From the NCBI GenBank assembly GCA_905221615.1, contig CAJNDT010006025.1:998078-1062077 (forward strand): 64,000 bases of DNA, written 5' to 3'. The stretch comes from Symbiodinium sp. CCMP2592. Its lineage: Eukaryota > Sar > Dinophyceae > Suessiales > Symbiodiniaceae. Numbering within the stretch: position 1 is the stretch's first letter; every line of letters starts with the position of its first letter. The notes below the pieces were generated by a model. It searched no databases. It was not told the DNA's origin and saw nothing but the letters and a program-made list of their open reading frames with translations. Shown here piece by piece: positions 22,398 through 33,042 of the stretch. The position numbers and the translations under genes are program-made.

Positions 22398-22532
22398 GCA
22401 GCATTACAGTAGAAGCCCATAAAGTTGGAAACCCCATAGCCTCAATACTTAAGAGTAACGTATAGGGAATCCCAGCACTATTTGGCCTTAGTCGGGTTTC
22501 CAACTTTGTAGGGTTTACTGTAATGCTGGCCC
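22398..22532. repeat. inverted-repeat element family H
   Basis: GCATTACAGTAGAAGCCC, then ATAAAGTTGGAAACCCC ... GTTTCCAACTTTGTAGG, then GTTTACTGTAATGC: an inverted repeat of about 35 bp with a few mismatches. The copy at 29408-29540 shares TTTACAGTAGAAGCC and AGAAAGTTGGAA. Confidence 0.65.
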
Positions 22533-22806
22533 AGTGCTAGCACCTGTGCAAGCACGTACTCTCAATGGGCAAAACCCTGATTGTATAGGGAATCTGCTAC
22601 ATTGTTACATGTCTTTAGTCCTGGGTACAAAGGGAAACACAAAGCACCGAACTTCTTGCGTCTAACATCCTTGCATTCTGGTATTCATTTTCGCAGATTC
22701 CTTCAGACTCCAGTTGCCGACAAGAATGCGTTTCTGGCCTACTATGAATAGTATATGCCACTATGTTGGTACTTCGGGCATTGAAGATTGCTGCTTGTGT
22801 TGCCAG

Positions 22807-22898
22807 GCGCCCCTCGCCGCGCGGGGCCTCATTCCAGAGGGATTTGCTGCAGCACTCCGACGCTTGCCGGCCAGCGGTTCTTTCTCAAATGTTCCATG
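22807..22898 (+). CDS. candidate exon with GTAAGG donor
   Basis: Between TGTTGCCAG| and CCATG|GTAAGG the + strand is open. It reads A-P-L-A-A-R-G-L-I-P-E-G-F-A-A-A-L-R-R-L-P-A-S-G-S-F-S-N-V-P plus two bases. GC-rich codons and a near-consensus donor make this one of the better single exons. The next AG, only 30 bp on (TTTCAG, with CTAAC upstream of it), would restore the frame into C-S-S-G-M-T-V-S-E-L-R-D. Protein family unknown. Confidence 0.36.
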
Positions 22899-23100
22899 GT
22901 AAGGTTGGTGCTCTAACTCTACTTTCAGCTCTTCGGGGATGACCGTCTCAGAGCTTAGGGATTCAAGCTTAGGAACTGGGGGCCTAGTTGTCATACAGCA
23001 CAGGATACCTGCGTGGAGTTTAGGGTGCTGAATTTTGCCTGGGGCCTAGGGCTCAGTGGCGGTTAGGACTTAGGGTTTTGGAAACCAATTTCCATAACCC

Positions 23101-23158
23101 GAAGCGAGTCAGGACGACGCAAAAACCGCATCTTCCCTGAGCGCCCAAGCCAGCGGCT
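23101..23158 (+). CDS. candidate exon, unknown product
   Basis: A GC-richer island after CCCGAAG|. Two frames are plausible: A-S-Q-D-D-A-K-T-A-S-S-L-S-A-Q-A-S-G, or a basic one (S-G-R-R-K-N-R-I-F-P-E-R-P). The second vaguely follows the TSP1 C-half pattern. Unresolved. Confidence 0.18.
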
Positions 23159-23280
23159 CAGAGCCACATATTTTGAATGCACTGTTAGGAACACTATTGA
23201 ATCCCTGTAACAGACAGCAACACGGGTGTTATAGCAGCCTCATTTAGTATTCACGCAATTCTCAACCCATGCTTCAGCCA

Positions 23281-23322
23281 TCCGAGGGGATGGCAAGTTG
23301 AAGATTGTCGTGACCCTGTACT
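23281..23322 (+). repeat. first copy of a short exon-like duplicate
   Basis: CCATCCGAGGGGATGGCAAG and TTGAAG match 23465-23489 at all but one or two positions over about 25 bp, then diverge. Reads IRGDGKLKIVVTL before a stop. Confidence 0.5.
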
Positions 23323-23463
23323 AGCGCTATCATGGTAACCCTGAGCCTACGATGGTAACCTTATTGTAATGCCTAAACAACAAACCCTAAACCCCAATAT
23401 AAACCTTAAACCCCTAAACCTCTAAAGCCCTAAACCCTTAAACCTCTAAAGCCCTAAACAAAG

Positions 23464-23564
23464 ACATCCGAGGAGATGGCAAGTTGAAGCTGCAGATTCA
23501 GCCGCCCCGGCCGCGTGAGGTGAAGGAGACTAAGGGGCTCCCTTTTCCGAACGAGAAGCGATGA
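23464..23564 (+). CDS. candidate exon, second copy of the IRGDGKLK module
   Basis: After CTAAACAAAG| the + strand reads IRGDGKLKLQIQPPRPREVK and continues about 13 residues to a TGA near 23564. A GAG|GTGAAG donor is also present at 23519. It lies exactly between a CCCTAAA array (upstream) and a long TTTAGGG array (downstream). Shares its start with 23281-23305. Not recognised. Confidence 0.3.
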
Positions 23565-24045
23565 AGGGTGTAGGGTTTAGGGGGTTTAGGGGGTTCAGGG
23601 GGTTAGGGTTGAGGGTTAGGGTTTAGGGTTCTAGGGTGTAGGGTTTAGGGGGTTTAGGGAGTTCGGGGTCGAGGGCTCTAGGGCTTAGGGATATTAGGGT
23701 TTAGGGCTTTAGGATTTTGTTCGGGTTTACGGGTTTAGGGTTTGGGAGTTTAGGGTTCAGGGCTTTAGGGTTTAGGGAGTTTGGGAGTTTAGGGTTTAAG
23801 GCTTTTAAGGCTTTAGGGTTTAGCGATATTCGGGTTCAGGGAGTTTAGGATTCAGAGAGTTTAGGATTTGGGGAGTTTAAGGATTGGGAGTTTAAGAATT
23901 AGGGCTTTAGGATTTTAGGGAGTTTCGGGTTGAGGGAGTTCAGGGTTCAGGGCTTTAGGGTCTTAGGGAGTCTGGGGTTCGGGGAGTTTTGGGTTTGGGA
24001 TGTATATTGGGCTTCAGGGTTTACAGGGTTTGGGGCTTCGGATTC
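23565..24045 (+). repeat. long degenerate TTTAGGG array
   Basis: About 480 bp of TTTAGGG, TTCAGGG, GTTAGGG and GAGTTTAGGG words, mostly without fixed period, decaying rightward. It is one of the two largest telomere-like blocks in the window. Confidence 0.85.
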
Positions 24046-24404
24046 TCAGAGGGCCTGGTACCCTCAGTTAAGGATATATGACTTGAACTCTAGAGGGCCA
24101 TAGCTGAGGTATTGGGCTCTTTTGGGGATTGGCTAAGTGTGTGGGTTACCTGTCGGGCTATAGCTAATTAGGACCTAGGATTCTGCCCCAAGAACTGTGC
24201 CCGTTACAGTCCCACCCCAATAAACCACTAGAGGACCTCATCAGAACATTCCAACACCCCACCCTTACTATGTTCCCATGAATGTTCGCCCCCAATGCCG
24301 TACTCCTGACCCTAACGTCCTCAAACAAGCATAGCAGAATCCAATCTCCTCTAAACCCCACCATAAACCCTGAAACCTCTAAGCCCTATACAAAGCCCTT
24401 AAGT

Positions 24405-24615
24405 GCGCAACCATTGGACGGAATGCCGGAGACACGAACGTTCCTGAAGATGATGTCTGCCGAGCCCTCTTCGCCTACGTGGCTGCCTTCCTTTATACCG
24501 TCACGAGGAAAGGAATGCTTGGCTTGGGAGTTCCAGCATGCTGGACCGATACCCGGCTGCCATGCTGCTTGCACCCGTCTTGCTGAGAACAAGAGGTGTA
24601 TAATCTGTACCCCAT
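24405..24615 (+). CDS. candidate exon region with overlapping open frames
   Basis: A GC-richer unique stretch is open in two + frames and on the - strand (24386-24739). The most protein-like + frame reads N-V-P-E-D-D-V-C-R-A-L-F-A-Y-V-A-A-F-L-Y-T-V and ends in a stop near 24585. No domain is recognised, so strand and frame are uncertain. Confidence 0.22.
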
Positions 24616-25092
24616 GACGTTTGCGAAGGTCATGCATAACTGCATCAAGCCATCCCAAGTAACAAGGAACCACTCTATGCCCGTCGACAACCCCACTCTC
24701 TGGATTGGAAATGAAGAAGGCAACGACGCAGCAGCTCAAAGAACCGCCCCGTTAAGCAGGCTTCAGTTGGCTTGCAGACATATTGACTACACAGATTTCT
24801 GCAGATGTTGCACCGAGAATAGTGTGGCAATGTCCGCAGTACTGGAGGGTTTCCTTGGAAGTTGAGCCAACCGTCCCGCATATGGGGGACAGGATCCAGG
24901 TCCCGCTCCCTTGATCTACTGCCTTTCCAAACCGACTTTGTGCACTTTGGAAGCAGGAATTGCAGCAGGATATTGCTGCATACCTGTTCTTGCCGCCAAT
25001 CGGAACGTAATTCACAACGCACCGACAGCTATTTTTAGATGCAGATCTTGCACAGAACGAGAACTAAACTTCCAAGCTGTAAGTTTTCGCAG

Positions 25093-25158
25093 GAGGCCCT
25101 GCGAATCTTCCGAGCTTTGGCCAGCTTCCATCAGATGCCTGGGCAGTATAAAGTTGAG
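25093..25158 (+). CDS. candidate 22-codon exon with GT donor
   Basis: Between TTTCGCAG| and GAG|GTTCTA the phase-0 frame reads E-A-L-R-I-F-R-A-L-A-S-F-H-Q-M-P-G-Q-Y-K-V-E. The helix-loop composition, GC3 and both splice boundaries are good. An inverted-repeat element (family G) starts 12 bp after the donor, inside the presumed intron. Confidence 0.37.
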
Positions 25159-25169
25159 GTTCTACCCAA

Positions 25170-25248
25170 AGCCCCCATAGTAATTCCTTTTTGGGGCTCA
25201 TATTTAGAATCGTACGAAGTTATCCCAAAAAGGAACTACTATGGGGCC
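25170..25248. repeat. inverted-repeat element family G
   Basis: CCCCCATAGTAATTCCTTTTT ... AAAAAGGAACTACTATGGGG is a near-perfect inverted repeat of about 20 bp enclosing about 35 bp with GATTCTAAATATGAG-like sequence. Confidence 0.7.
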
Positions 25249-25844
25249 TCTGGGTAGGTTGGGGTTTTATGGGTTGTAGAGGTATGTAGGGGCGTAATGG
25301 GTCTTTGGACTTGTACCTGGATATCATGTTGTAGCACAGCGGAATGGGATTTAGGGTTGGGGGTTTGGGCTTCGGGACTTTGGAGGCAAGCGGTTCATAC
25401 CAGCTCAGCAGGTCAACTCCTATCTTATCCTACCAGGCATAAGAAAAAGGTGTTTCTGGGCCTGGGTTTGCGACTTAGGGCTTCTTGGGGGTTTGGGCCT
25501 AGAGCTGCTTTGAGTGTGATGCTTGGTTCTGCGTTCGGGCGCCCGAAAACTAAACCGGCTGGTCTATGACTTCAGGCTTTAAGCTTCGTGCTGCCCTCAA
25601 GTGAAGCTTTTTGGGCGCACTCGATAGACTTGGAATTCTTAGGCTTCTGGTCGCCAGCTTTCTGATAACGTATAGATATAGATCTTGTTTTTTCAGTCTC
25701 CAGGTTGATGCTTTCCTGGATCTTCCAATATCACTTATAACCAAAGGAAGGAACTTTACTTTAAATTACAGCAGAATCCCTGTAAGATAATTCAGGGTAT
25801 ATTCCTTAACTAAAGGATCTTGGGCGGGTCAAGGTTCTGCCAAG

Positions 25845-26074
25845 ACGGGCCGAACCCCAATGGCTGACCTCGTCCACCCGAAGGCCTTGCCCGAAGGCGC
25901 AATTTAGAGTACTCCCTATGTGGGTACATTGGGCCGAAATTCTATACTATCTGGGTACATGGACCCTTAGCAACGTATGTCATTGAATGCACATTCAGCC
26001 GAGGAGTGCAGGGGAGCAGGCGAGTCACAAAGAGGAGACTGCTGAGGTCAAGGTTGCGGCACAACCGAAGGCAG
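25845..26074 (+). CDS. two candidate exons, Ala/Lys/Glu-rich
   Basis: An island at 25845-25896 (after GCCAAG|, ending GAAG|GCGC) reads T-G-R-T-P-M-A-D-L-V-H-P-K-A-L-P-E. A second at 26012-26074 (after GTGCAG|) reads EQASHKEETAEVKVAAQPKA. The bases left over at the first donor and needed at the second acceptor agree (1 + 2). TTTAGGG words follow. The pair may belong to a Lys/Ala-rich protein continuing at 26662 and 27518, but that link is inference. Confidence 0.28.
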
Positions 26075-26661
26075 GGCTTTCACGGAAAATTACTGTAGGC
26101 TGTCGAGTCGAAGGGAGAGGGTTTAGGTTTTAGGGTGTAGGTTTCGAGTTGAAGGGTGACATCTCCCTAATTACCAGGCTTTTCTCAGGGTGAAGATGTA
26201 ACAGCCCCGTTTCCAAGAAGAGCTCTGAGAGTTTGTTGTCGAGGTTCCGCAAGTAGGGTGAAGCATTATGGGCCCTTGAGGTTTGCGGATCTGGCCTAAG
26301 AGTTTCGGGTTCTAGGGAGTTTGGAGCGATCGAACCCTGGGAAAGCTGCTGCACAGCTTTTGCGCCTTTTGGGGCTTATGCTTAGACTTTAGTACAGGTT
26401 CCGTGACACCAGCCAAAACCCTCAAAACCCTATAAACCCTAAACGAACAACGTCCAAAAACTCCCAGAGCCCCAGTGAGTCCCAGGCCTCGGACCATCAA
26501 TGACCCTCAACCCTATTCCCTGCCACACCCCGAACCTCATGGTAGCCCTTATGGCGGAACCGTCATGAAAGTAAGCTTTATAACAACCCTTATTCCAGCA
26601 ACTCTTATCGCAGAACGTTATAGTTCATTTCAAGGAACCCTAAAGGAACCGCAGCCCTCAG

Positions 26662-26775
26662 GTGAGGGCCAAGGCCCAGGCGAAGCAGAGGGCACAAGCA
26701 GAGCCGAAGGCCAAATCCAAGGCGAAGGAAGCGAAGCCAAAAGCAAAGCCGACACTTCGTCGCAGGGGGTGGGGG
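26662..26775 (+). CDS. candidate exon, Lys/Ala- or Gly/Glu-rich depending on frame
   Basis: After CCCTCAG| one frame is strongly basic (A-E-P-K-A-K-S-K-A-K-E-A-K-P-K-A-K-P). Another is Gly/Glu-rich. The underlying DNA is a loose purine-rich repeat (CCAAGGC/GCGAAG), so low-complexity expansion is also possible. Confidence 0.2.
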
Positions 26776-27517
26776 GAGATCTGCACAGTTTAGGGCCTTA
26801 GTGCTACAATCAGAACAACAGTTTTGATAACGATAATGATAACAATGGTAGCAGGATAAGAGTATCATGTATAGTGTAATGATCATCATCGTAGTGCTGA
26901 CAGTGGCTACCCCTGTCAGAGTTTTGGATTGTGCGCTTGAGGGCTTCGCGTAGCTGGTTGTTGGCCTGAGGTGTTTGTTTTTTTGTCGTAATGGTCAAGT
27001 TGCTTCTCTGAGACCTGCAAGACAGTACGTGATCATGATGCCATAGCGCTCGCTCTTCCTTAGAGAATCATAGAGATGCAAAACACTGCAAAAACGCAAC
27101 AACAACAACACAAAGCATCTGTCAGGAACTTCGTGATCAGTTCGAGTCGTGTCCGAGACATGCCTATGAAGGACAAGAGCCAGAATCTAGCGCATCCATC
27201 CCCTTACACTGTGTTCGGTATTGTTTGCATTCCCGAATCTTCAATCCGATCCTGCACCCATGAACTGCAAGATTTCAGGCCTAAGACAAAAGCTAGGACT
27301 TCCAATGCTGAAGCCCCAAGCCCTGAACCACTGAACCCCCCTTTACGTAACAATCACCGAAGTCCCACACCTCAACATCAATTGAAGCCTTTCACGCTCA
27401 ACCCTAGAAGCCCCCAGAAAGGCCCATATCCTAGCCTGCGAATCGTATACCTACACCCTGAAGCCTAAGCCTATATCTACGCCTTGCAAGCCGTAGCTGT
27501 ATTGCAATGACGCAAAG

Positions 27518-27569
27518 AGCCCAGCCAAGGAAAGCAAAGCCAAAGCCGGAGGCAAAGGCAAAGTCGCAG
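27518..27569 (+). CDS. candidate exon, Lys/Ala-rich
   Basis: Between ACGCAAAG| and CAG|GCGTGG the island reads, with one leading base, A-Q-P-R-K-A-K-P-K-P-E-A-K-A-K-S-Q. Another frame gives K-A-K-A-G-G-K-G-K. AG|GC donor. It resembles the basic frame of 26662-26775 in composition. Confidence 0.22.
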
Positions 27570-28235
27570 GCGTGGTCTCCCAAACAGCAAACCCAAATTC
27601 CCGTTTGGGGCTTCCTATACGGGTTACTACGGGTGTCGATGAGTGTTACATTGATTGAAAAGCATTAGTACAACAATGGACCCCAAAACGCCTTGGAGTT
27701 CGAGATGAGCCCATATTTCGTGGTCTCTTAAGGCCACATATGACATACCATACCATGTATGGTTCAGTTGTAGCTAAAAACGATGTATCTGGGCAGCTTG
27801 GTTGTGAGGGTGTTTAAAGCCACATGCCCTACGAGATGAACAACTTTTGGGTCTTTTGTGGCTTTTGGCGGCCAGGGTTTATGATTTAGGGCCTTGTTTG
27901 TTTGATGATTGTTGGGGCTAAGAGGCTTAGAGTCCAGCGATCATAGCTTGGCTTGGATCAAGCATGCTAACTAACTCAACAAGCGACTTGATGCCGGAAA
28001 AGGATGTAGCAGTGGCTGGAGCAACAACAGCGCTGACAGCAGTATACACAAATCACACCAACCGCGACGAGAGTTTAGGTTTGGTGTTAAGTTTTAATGC
28101 CTGTTGAGGCTGATTGTCCCTGCTGGGTGTGATGAGAATTCAACCCTACATGCTGCTCAGCCCTTTGCCCCCAAGTATACCTCAAGTAAACCCTATGGCT
28201 GTGAGGTTCCAGGCCCGGAGCAATTGTATTATCAG

Positions 28236-28310
28236 CCTGAGCCAGGCGAAGAAGGAGTCGAAGGCTTCGCAGAAGACGAGAGAGCGGGCACCTGGGCTAC
28301 AAAGTGCAAC
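28236..28310 (+). CDS. candidate exon, charged, frame uncertain
   Basis: After ATTATCAG| one frame is acidic (P-E-P-G-E-E-G-V-E-G-F-A-E-D-E-R). The next is basic (LSQAKKESKASQKTRERA). Both are open; not recognised. Confidence 0.18.
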
Positions 28311-28606
28311 GTTGTTCAGGGATTCAGCGTTTAGTTTAGGGCTGTTGGGTTTCGGTTTTTCGGGTTTGGGTGTTTGTGTTAAGTGACGGCTTCTAGTATC
28401 TGGTCCCATTGGGAAAGTTCATAGGAGATGGAGAGAAGTCGAAGCTTTCCGCCTCACCCCAACCAGTCAACCCAGACACGGCCCCGTAAACCTGAAGTAT
28501 ACCTTAACCTTAAGCCCTAAATCTTGTGAGCCCCAAGCCCTCTATAACTTCCCTAACTAAATCCTACTAACCCTAAATCCTGGACCCTAAACTCCCCCAG
28601 TCCCAG

Positions 28607-28686
28607 GCTAAAGCCTCCGATCCTGCGGAATTGGATGCGGCGCAGACATCCTCGAAGAAGCGCAGCGCGCAGCAATCGCCGCTTGA
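28607..28686 (+). CDS. candidate exon, unknown product
   Basis: After AGTCCCAG| the phase-0 frame reads A-K-A-S-D-P-A-E-L-D-A-A-Q-T-S-S-K-K-R-S-A-Q-Q. GC-rich against its flanks. The donor is unclear. Confidence 0.2.
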
Positions 28687-29335
28687 GCTGCACTTCTGAA
28701 ATTGAGGGTCTCGGACTTTGTCAGCATGTTTCTTATCTCTACAGGACTTTAACGAGCATATGCTTGCATCCCACGAGCCCGGTTGTGGGAACAGCAGGAA
28801 TTTTCAAAACCCTATCTTGCATCCTCTGAGCAGGTGTACAAGTACCTTCCTGCATCCTTGTGGATTGTAATCTGTTGTTGTTGAGCGCAATGGTCTCTAC
28901 GTTTCGGGTCTGGTTTGAAAAGCATAACCCAGGCATACCAACATAAGACGAAATCGTCTTTTCAGGCTTCTTGTCAAATAAGTTCGTTGAAGAAGTTGCC
29001 TTACGATAGATGCATCAAATATTTGTTACAATTCAAGTCGCGCTAAAGTTTTAATAAATTGACCAGAAACTCCACTTAAGGGTTTAGGACTTGAGGGCGG
29101 CTTGGGTCGCTCTAGATTCGGATTTGGCGGCTTCAAGGCCACGTCATGCTAGAAGACCCCAGACACTAAAGCCCGAAGCACTGAAACCCTACAGTACGTC
29201 CCAACCATCATAACCCTAAGACCCTTAGATAAGCCCTTCTAGTAACCCTCATAGAACCCTTATAGTAACCCTTGCAAAAACCCCCTTCAAGGGATGGCCG
29301 AATTCTGATTCGCCCAGGCTTGGGGAGGATTGCAG

Positions 29336-29402
29336 TGCGCCGCGCAAGAGAGGAGCCAAGGCGGCACCGAAGGCAAAGGCGTCAGCTGCCAGGACCGGCT
29401 CA
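29336..29402 (+). CDS. candidate exon, possible TSP1 C-half or Lys/Ala-rich
   Basis: After ATTGCAG| one frame reads C-A-A-Q-E-R-S-Q-G-G-T-E-G-K-G-V-S-C-Q, with Gly and Cys spacing like the C-half of a TSP1 module. Another reads APRKRGAKAAPKAKASAAR. The DNA is a clear GC-rich island. Frame unresolved. Confidence 0.22.
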
Positions 29403-29407
29403 GCGCT

Positions 29408-29540
29408 CTATGGGTTTACAGTAGAAGCCAGAAAGTTGGAACATCAGTAGCCTCATGCCCTTAAAGTACAGTGAAGGGAATGCCAGCGCGAATCATCCTA
29501 AATCCATGTTCCATTTTTCTGGGGTTCACTATAGGGGTTT
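29408..29540. repeat. inverted-repeat element family H
   Basis: TTTACAGTAGAAGCCAGAAA and GTTGGAA ... CATGTTCCATTTTTCTGGGG and TTCACTATAGGG: a diverged inverted repeat sharing its left arm with 22398-22532. Confidence 0.55.
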
Positions 29541-30321
29541 TGGGTGGTGGTTTAGGCTTCATTGCTTTATTTGGTTTAGGGGTTTGGATTTGCGGTTTCG
29601 AGTTAGGATTTGCATTTCAGGTTTTAGTTTCAATGCTTCGACTAAGACTTCGAATTCGCGGTTGTGCTGAGCTATTGAAGCTCATGTCTCTGCAGGTGTA
29701 TCTCTGTATTTTTTTTTTTTTTTGTGTGTGTGTGTTTTCTTGTTTTCCCGGGCGTTGTGGTAGTTGGGTCTGAACCTTCAGAGTGTAGTGAGCTTCTAGT
29801 GTTTGAGCATCTTCATTGCTACGAGTTTAGGGCTTATACTGTTCTAGGGTTCGGAGCTGAGGTTTTCGGATGTAGGGTGCTAGGGTCTTGGAGTTTGTTG
29901 CTTTAGGATCTTGAGGTGTTGGGATCCGAGCGCTTCAGGGTCTGCTGTTTTCGGATTCCGGACTCTGGGGTGTAGGGCTCTAGACTTTCGGGTGGCTCAG
30001 AGGATTCCGGGTTTCGGCAGTTTCGGTTTTTTCATTTCGGGAGCCGGGTCCGGGGGCACTTTATAAAATAGGGTCTACCTCGACCCCAAAAGTATGTGGA
30101 ATAACAGCCTTTTATAGGTTTTGGGCCATTATTCTACCTACTAGGGGGGGTCTAGGCAGTGCTTCAGGGTCTTTGGGTCGTGGGTTTCCAGCTCTTGCGA
30201 CTCTCGGCCTGGAAATGTATTGTCCTTAGCGCTCACAGTGCAGGCTGTGAGGCAGTATAGCTGAGTAACGGTCTCGCCGGAGCGAGCCCTTTGAGAAGCA
30301 TGAAATCCTACACCTCAATAT

Positions 30322-30390
30322 GGGGGCCTAAATATTTTTGGTATAATGGGCCCCAAAACCTTATTCTAATGATTAAGGCCCCTATACTTC
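30322..30390 (+). repeat. MITE family A copy with internal deletion
   Basis: TATGGGGGCCTAAATATTTTTGG jumps straight to TATAATGGGCCCCAAAACC and ends GATTAAGGCCCCTATACT. The GGTTCCTTATTATAA block is missing. Confidence 0.65.
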
Positions 30391-30900
30391 CCCAAAGCGC
30401 ACACCCCAGCCAGCGACTTCTCAAGGATCTTGAGCAAGCATGTTAAATAAGTACCAATACTAGATTGGGTTCCTTAGTAAGTATATTATGTTGAGCCCCA
30501 AAGCTCTAATAATTAAGGCCCCTAAATTATAGCACCCTTATAGATCCCATATAGTATCCCTTTGCGAACCCTTAAAAGAACTCAGTTCTAATTATTAAGG
30601 TTTGTTCCTCCGGGCGGCCATCGTGGGGCTACTGGTCACGGAGTTACGGGTCCCTACTGTTGGAAGTGTGTTTTGCTTGGACCTTTTTCGTCGGATTATC
30701 GGAATTGGCCCTAAGATGTGCGAGTTGCTACTGCTCAGCAAACCGACAGATTGACGTGCGGCTTCAGGGGTGGTATCGGGGCATGGTGACTGAGTAACTA
30801 GTAATATTCCGTGTAATATCCGCTAGTAAAGCAACACCGAATGCCCGAAAACCCTATTTTACTGATAAGGTCCCTCCACTGGGGGATTTAATGCTTTGAG

Positions 30901-31012
30901 TGTGACTGGGGACGATTTTCTGAATGTTTCCCCAAAGAGGCCCAGAGCCGCGAAAGCGGCAGAGCGCAGCGGAGCGCCCGCTGCAAAGAAGAAGCCGGCG
31001 TGCAAGCGCTAA
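30901..31012 (+). CDS. candidate exon encoding a TSP1-like N-half
   Basis: After GCTTTGAG| the phase-0 frame reads CDWGRFSECFPKEAQSRESG, followed by R-A-Q-R-S-A-R-C-K. C-D-W-x-x-F-S-E-C is the start of a TSP1 module (usual form D-C-x-W-x-x-W-S-x-C), and arginines follow at the expected spacing, but the C-G-G turn is not intact. An overlapping frame is Ala/Lys-rich and ends in TAA at 31010. TSP1 is preferred because the motif recurs downstream in order. Confidence 0.42.
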
Positions 31013-31129
31013 GTCCTGAGCCGTGGAGCTGGCACTACTACCGAAATTGATCCCTTGCTGTAATGCAGACCCTTCACTGAATAAGGTTTACAATCGGGGA
31101 CTGAATATCACAAGGCCCTCAAGCAAAGG

Positions 31130-32255
31130 GGGTTGATTGAGACCAGGGGTCTACATTACCACATTCTCTCCCAACATCTGCAGATACGTGCTACAAGCAG
31201 AACTGCATACAAACGTATGCAGACTTAATCTGGCTGTGATCTGTGGTGCCTCATGTCAGGCATCATCGACAGCCTTGTTTCCATTCTTTCAGCCACAGTC
31301 CAAGTTTGACGAAGCTTGGCAGACTTGCCACTAAGCGTACTACCAGGGGTCGAATAATTAGTAATGCTATTCCCTGGTACTCCTCATGTCTATACCAAAA
31401 GATACCCCGGAATTATATTCAAATGCTAAGGCCCCTAGGACTGAACTTCTTGGTGCGCTGCAGCCAGGTTCCCTGCATGAGTCCGAAAGGGGTGACTCGC
31501 ACGGAAGACAAAAAGCGCGAACGAGGGACAACGGCACGGTGTTTCTGCCACGGCTTACTACGTAAATCGAAAGCAAGAGTCTTTGTCGGCATCATCATCA
31601 TCTTCATCATCATCACACTTCCTCTTGTCCATTCTTTCAACATGATTGCGAGAAGTAATTATCTTCGTCGTCGCTGCTGCCCCAAATGCTTCGGCGATAA
31701 TGCTGGCAAGCATCCAAGATGCAAGACCAGAAACACGAAAGTCAGCAAGCCCGTACTTCATTTAGCATAGGAGACTGAGCGACATGGAGAGGAAAGTCAT
31801 ATGACACTTACCGGCAGCAAACAGCCCGTTAAAGCAGCATGTCAGGCAATGTTGCGACAAGTACGGCTGCTCAAGTATATGGCATCTTCAGTCAGTCAGA
31901 AGCCAGTAATACCCACGCTTCATGGGCAAACCGCCCGAAAAGGTTCATGGTGTGTTCGGAAAAGGAGGAGCCCTATCCATGCACGAGACCGGACACCAGT
32001 TACCTATGAATACCTGCGAGTCCTCAACCCCAAACATCATCCCCAAGCACTAAACCCCGCAAACATGAAACCCTTCTCTAACCCCGAGACCGGTCAGACC
32101 AGAACTACCACTACCACTATTACTAGAACTACAACTACAACAACTACTACTACTACAACAACTACTACTACTGCTACTACTACTACCACTACGACGACGA
32201 CTACTACTACGACTCAGAATGGTCACAGCAATTTTCTCAATTCGTCTTAAAAGCT
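31130..32255. other. open but unconvincing region with a trinucleotide repeat
   Basis: Long + open frames (31243-31770 and 31801-32250) are not recognised. The first gains an Ile run from a CAT repeat at about 31595-31618. The second ends in a threonine run from the (ACT)n repeat. No splice context or domain supports a gene. Confidence 0.3.
32100..32217 (+). repeat. ACT/ACG trinucleotide repeat
   Basis: About 38 imperfect ACT/ACA/ACG triplets in tandem. It encodes a threonine run in one frame, which is the only reason the overlapping frame is long. Confidence 0.9.
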
Positions 32256-32934
32256 GTAGAGGTGGTGCAAGACGCCTCGCCCTGCGGGCATCCTGCCCTT
32301 GGCCCGGAGACGGAAGAGGCCTTGGAAGCTCGAAGAAATGTCCTCTAAGGTCTTAGGAGAGTTTTCTAAAGGGGTTCTGTAGGATTTCGTAAGTTTTTTA
32401 ACGTGAAAAATTAGGAGGGCTTTATAGGGGGGTTCTCTGTAGGATTTCATAACAGGTTTTTGGTAGGGTTTTGCTCAAAGTGCTACTGGGTCAAACTTTG
32501 GGTTTGAGGGGCTTCCATGCAAGGAAGGAGTCTCATTGGAGAGCCGAACACTTCCGAGAACGCTTCGGTTTTGTTAGGGTTTGAATCTATACGGAAGTGT
32601 CGGGGTTTGCTCTTAGAGGTTTTTGGTTTGGGCTAGCTTAACCGACACTCAAACCAGAGTTCCGCAATGGTTGCGGTCATGTTTGTACTGACGAAAACAA
32701 AACACGGCTTCGCTCTGGGTCTCGTGTCACAGCAGCCTCAACATGGGCAACCACAAGTAGGTCATCTGCGTTGAAATCGTGCCGTCGATGATGCTGGTGG
32801 TGGTAGCGATGACGATTCCCTAAATCCTACAGGCTCATACTCCGCTGTTAGGCCTGGTGCCATCATGATTTCAAGGCTGAAGCTGGTCCCATGATGCAAA
32901 ACCCCAACCCCCAACCCCCTGATGTGGGGCCGGG

Positions 32935-33022
32935 GCCTAGATAATCACCTATAGTATCTTGGGGGCTCCTTGTTATAACTATGGTATAATATAGCCCCAA
33001 ACCCTGTCCCAAATCCCCCCAA
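32935..33022 (+). repeat. MITE family A copy
   Basis: GGGGCCTAGATAATCACC ... TATCTTGGGGGCTCCTTGTTATAAC ... TATAGCCCCAAACCCTGTCCC. The right end is degraded. The TSP1-like exon at 33043 follows. Confidence 0.7.
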
Positions 33023-33042
33023 AAGAAAACCCTGGAAGCTAG

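Noticed and set aside
31801..32250. 149-codon + strand open frame
   Set aside because: The last third is the ACT microsatellite; the remainder has no motif.
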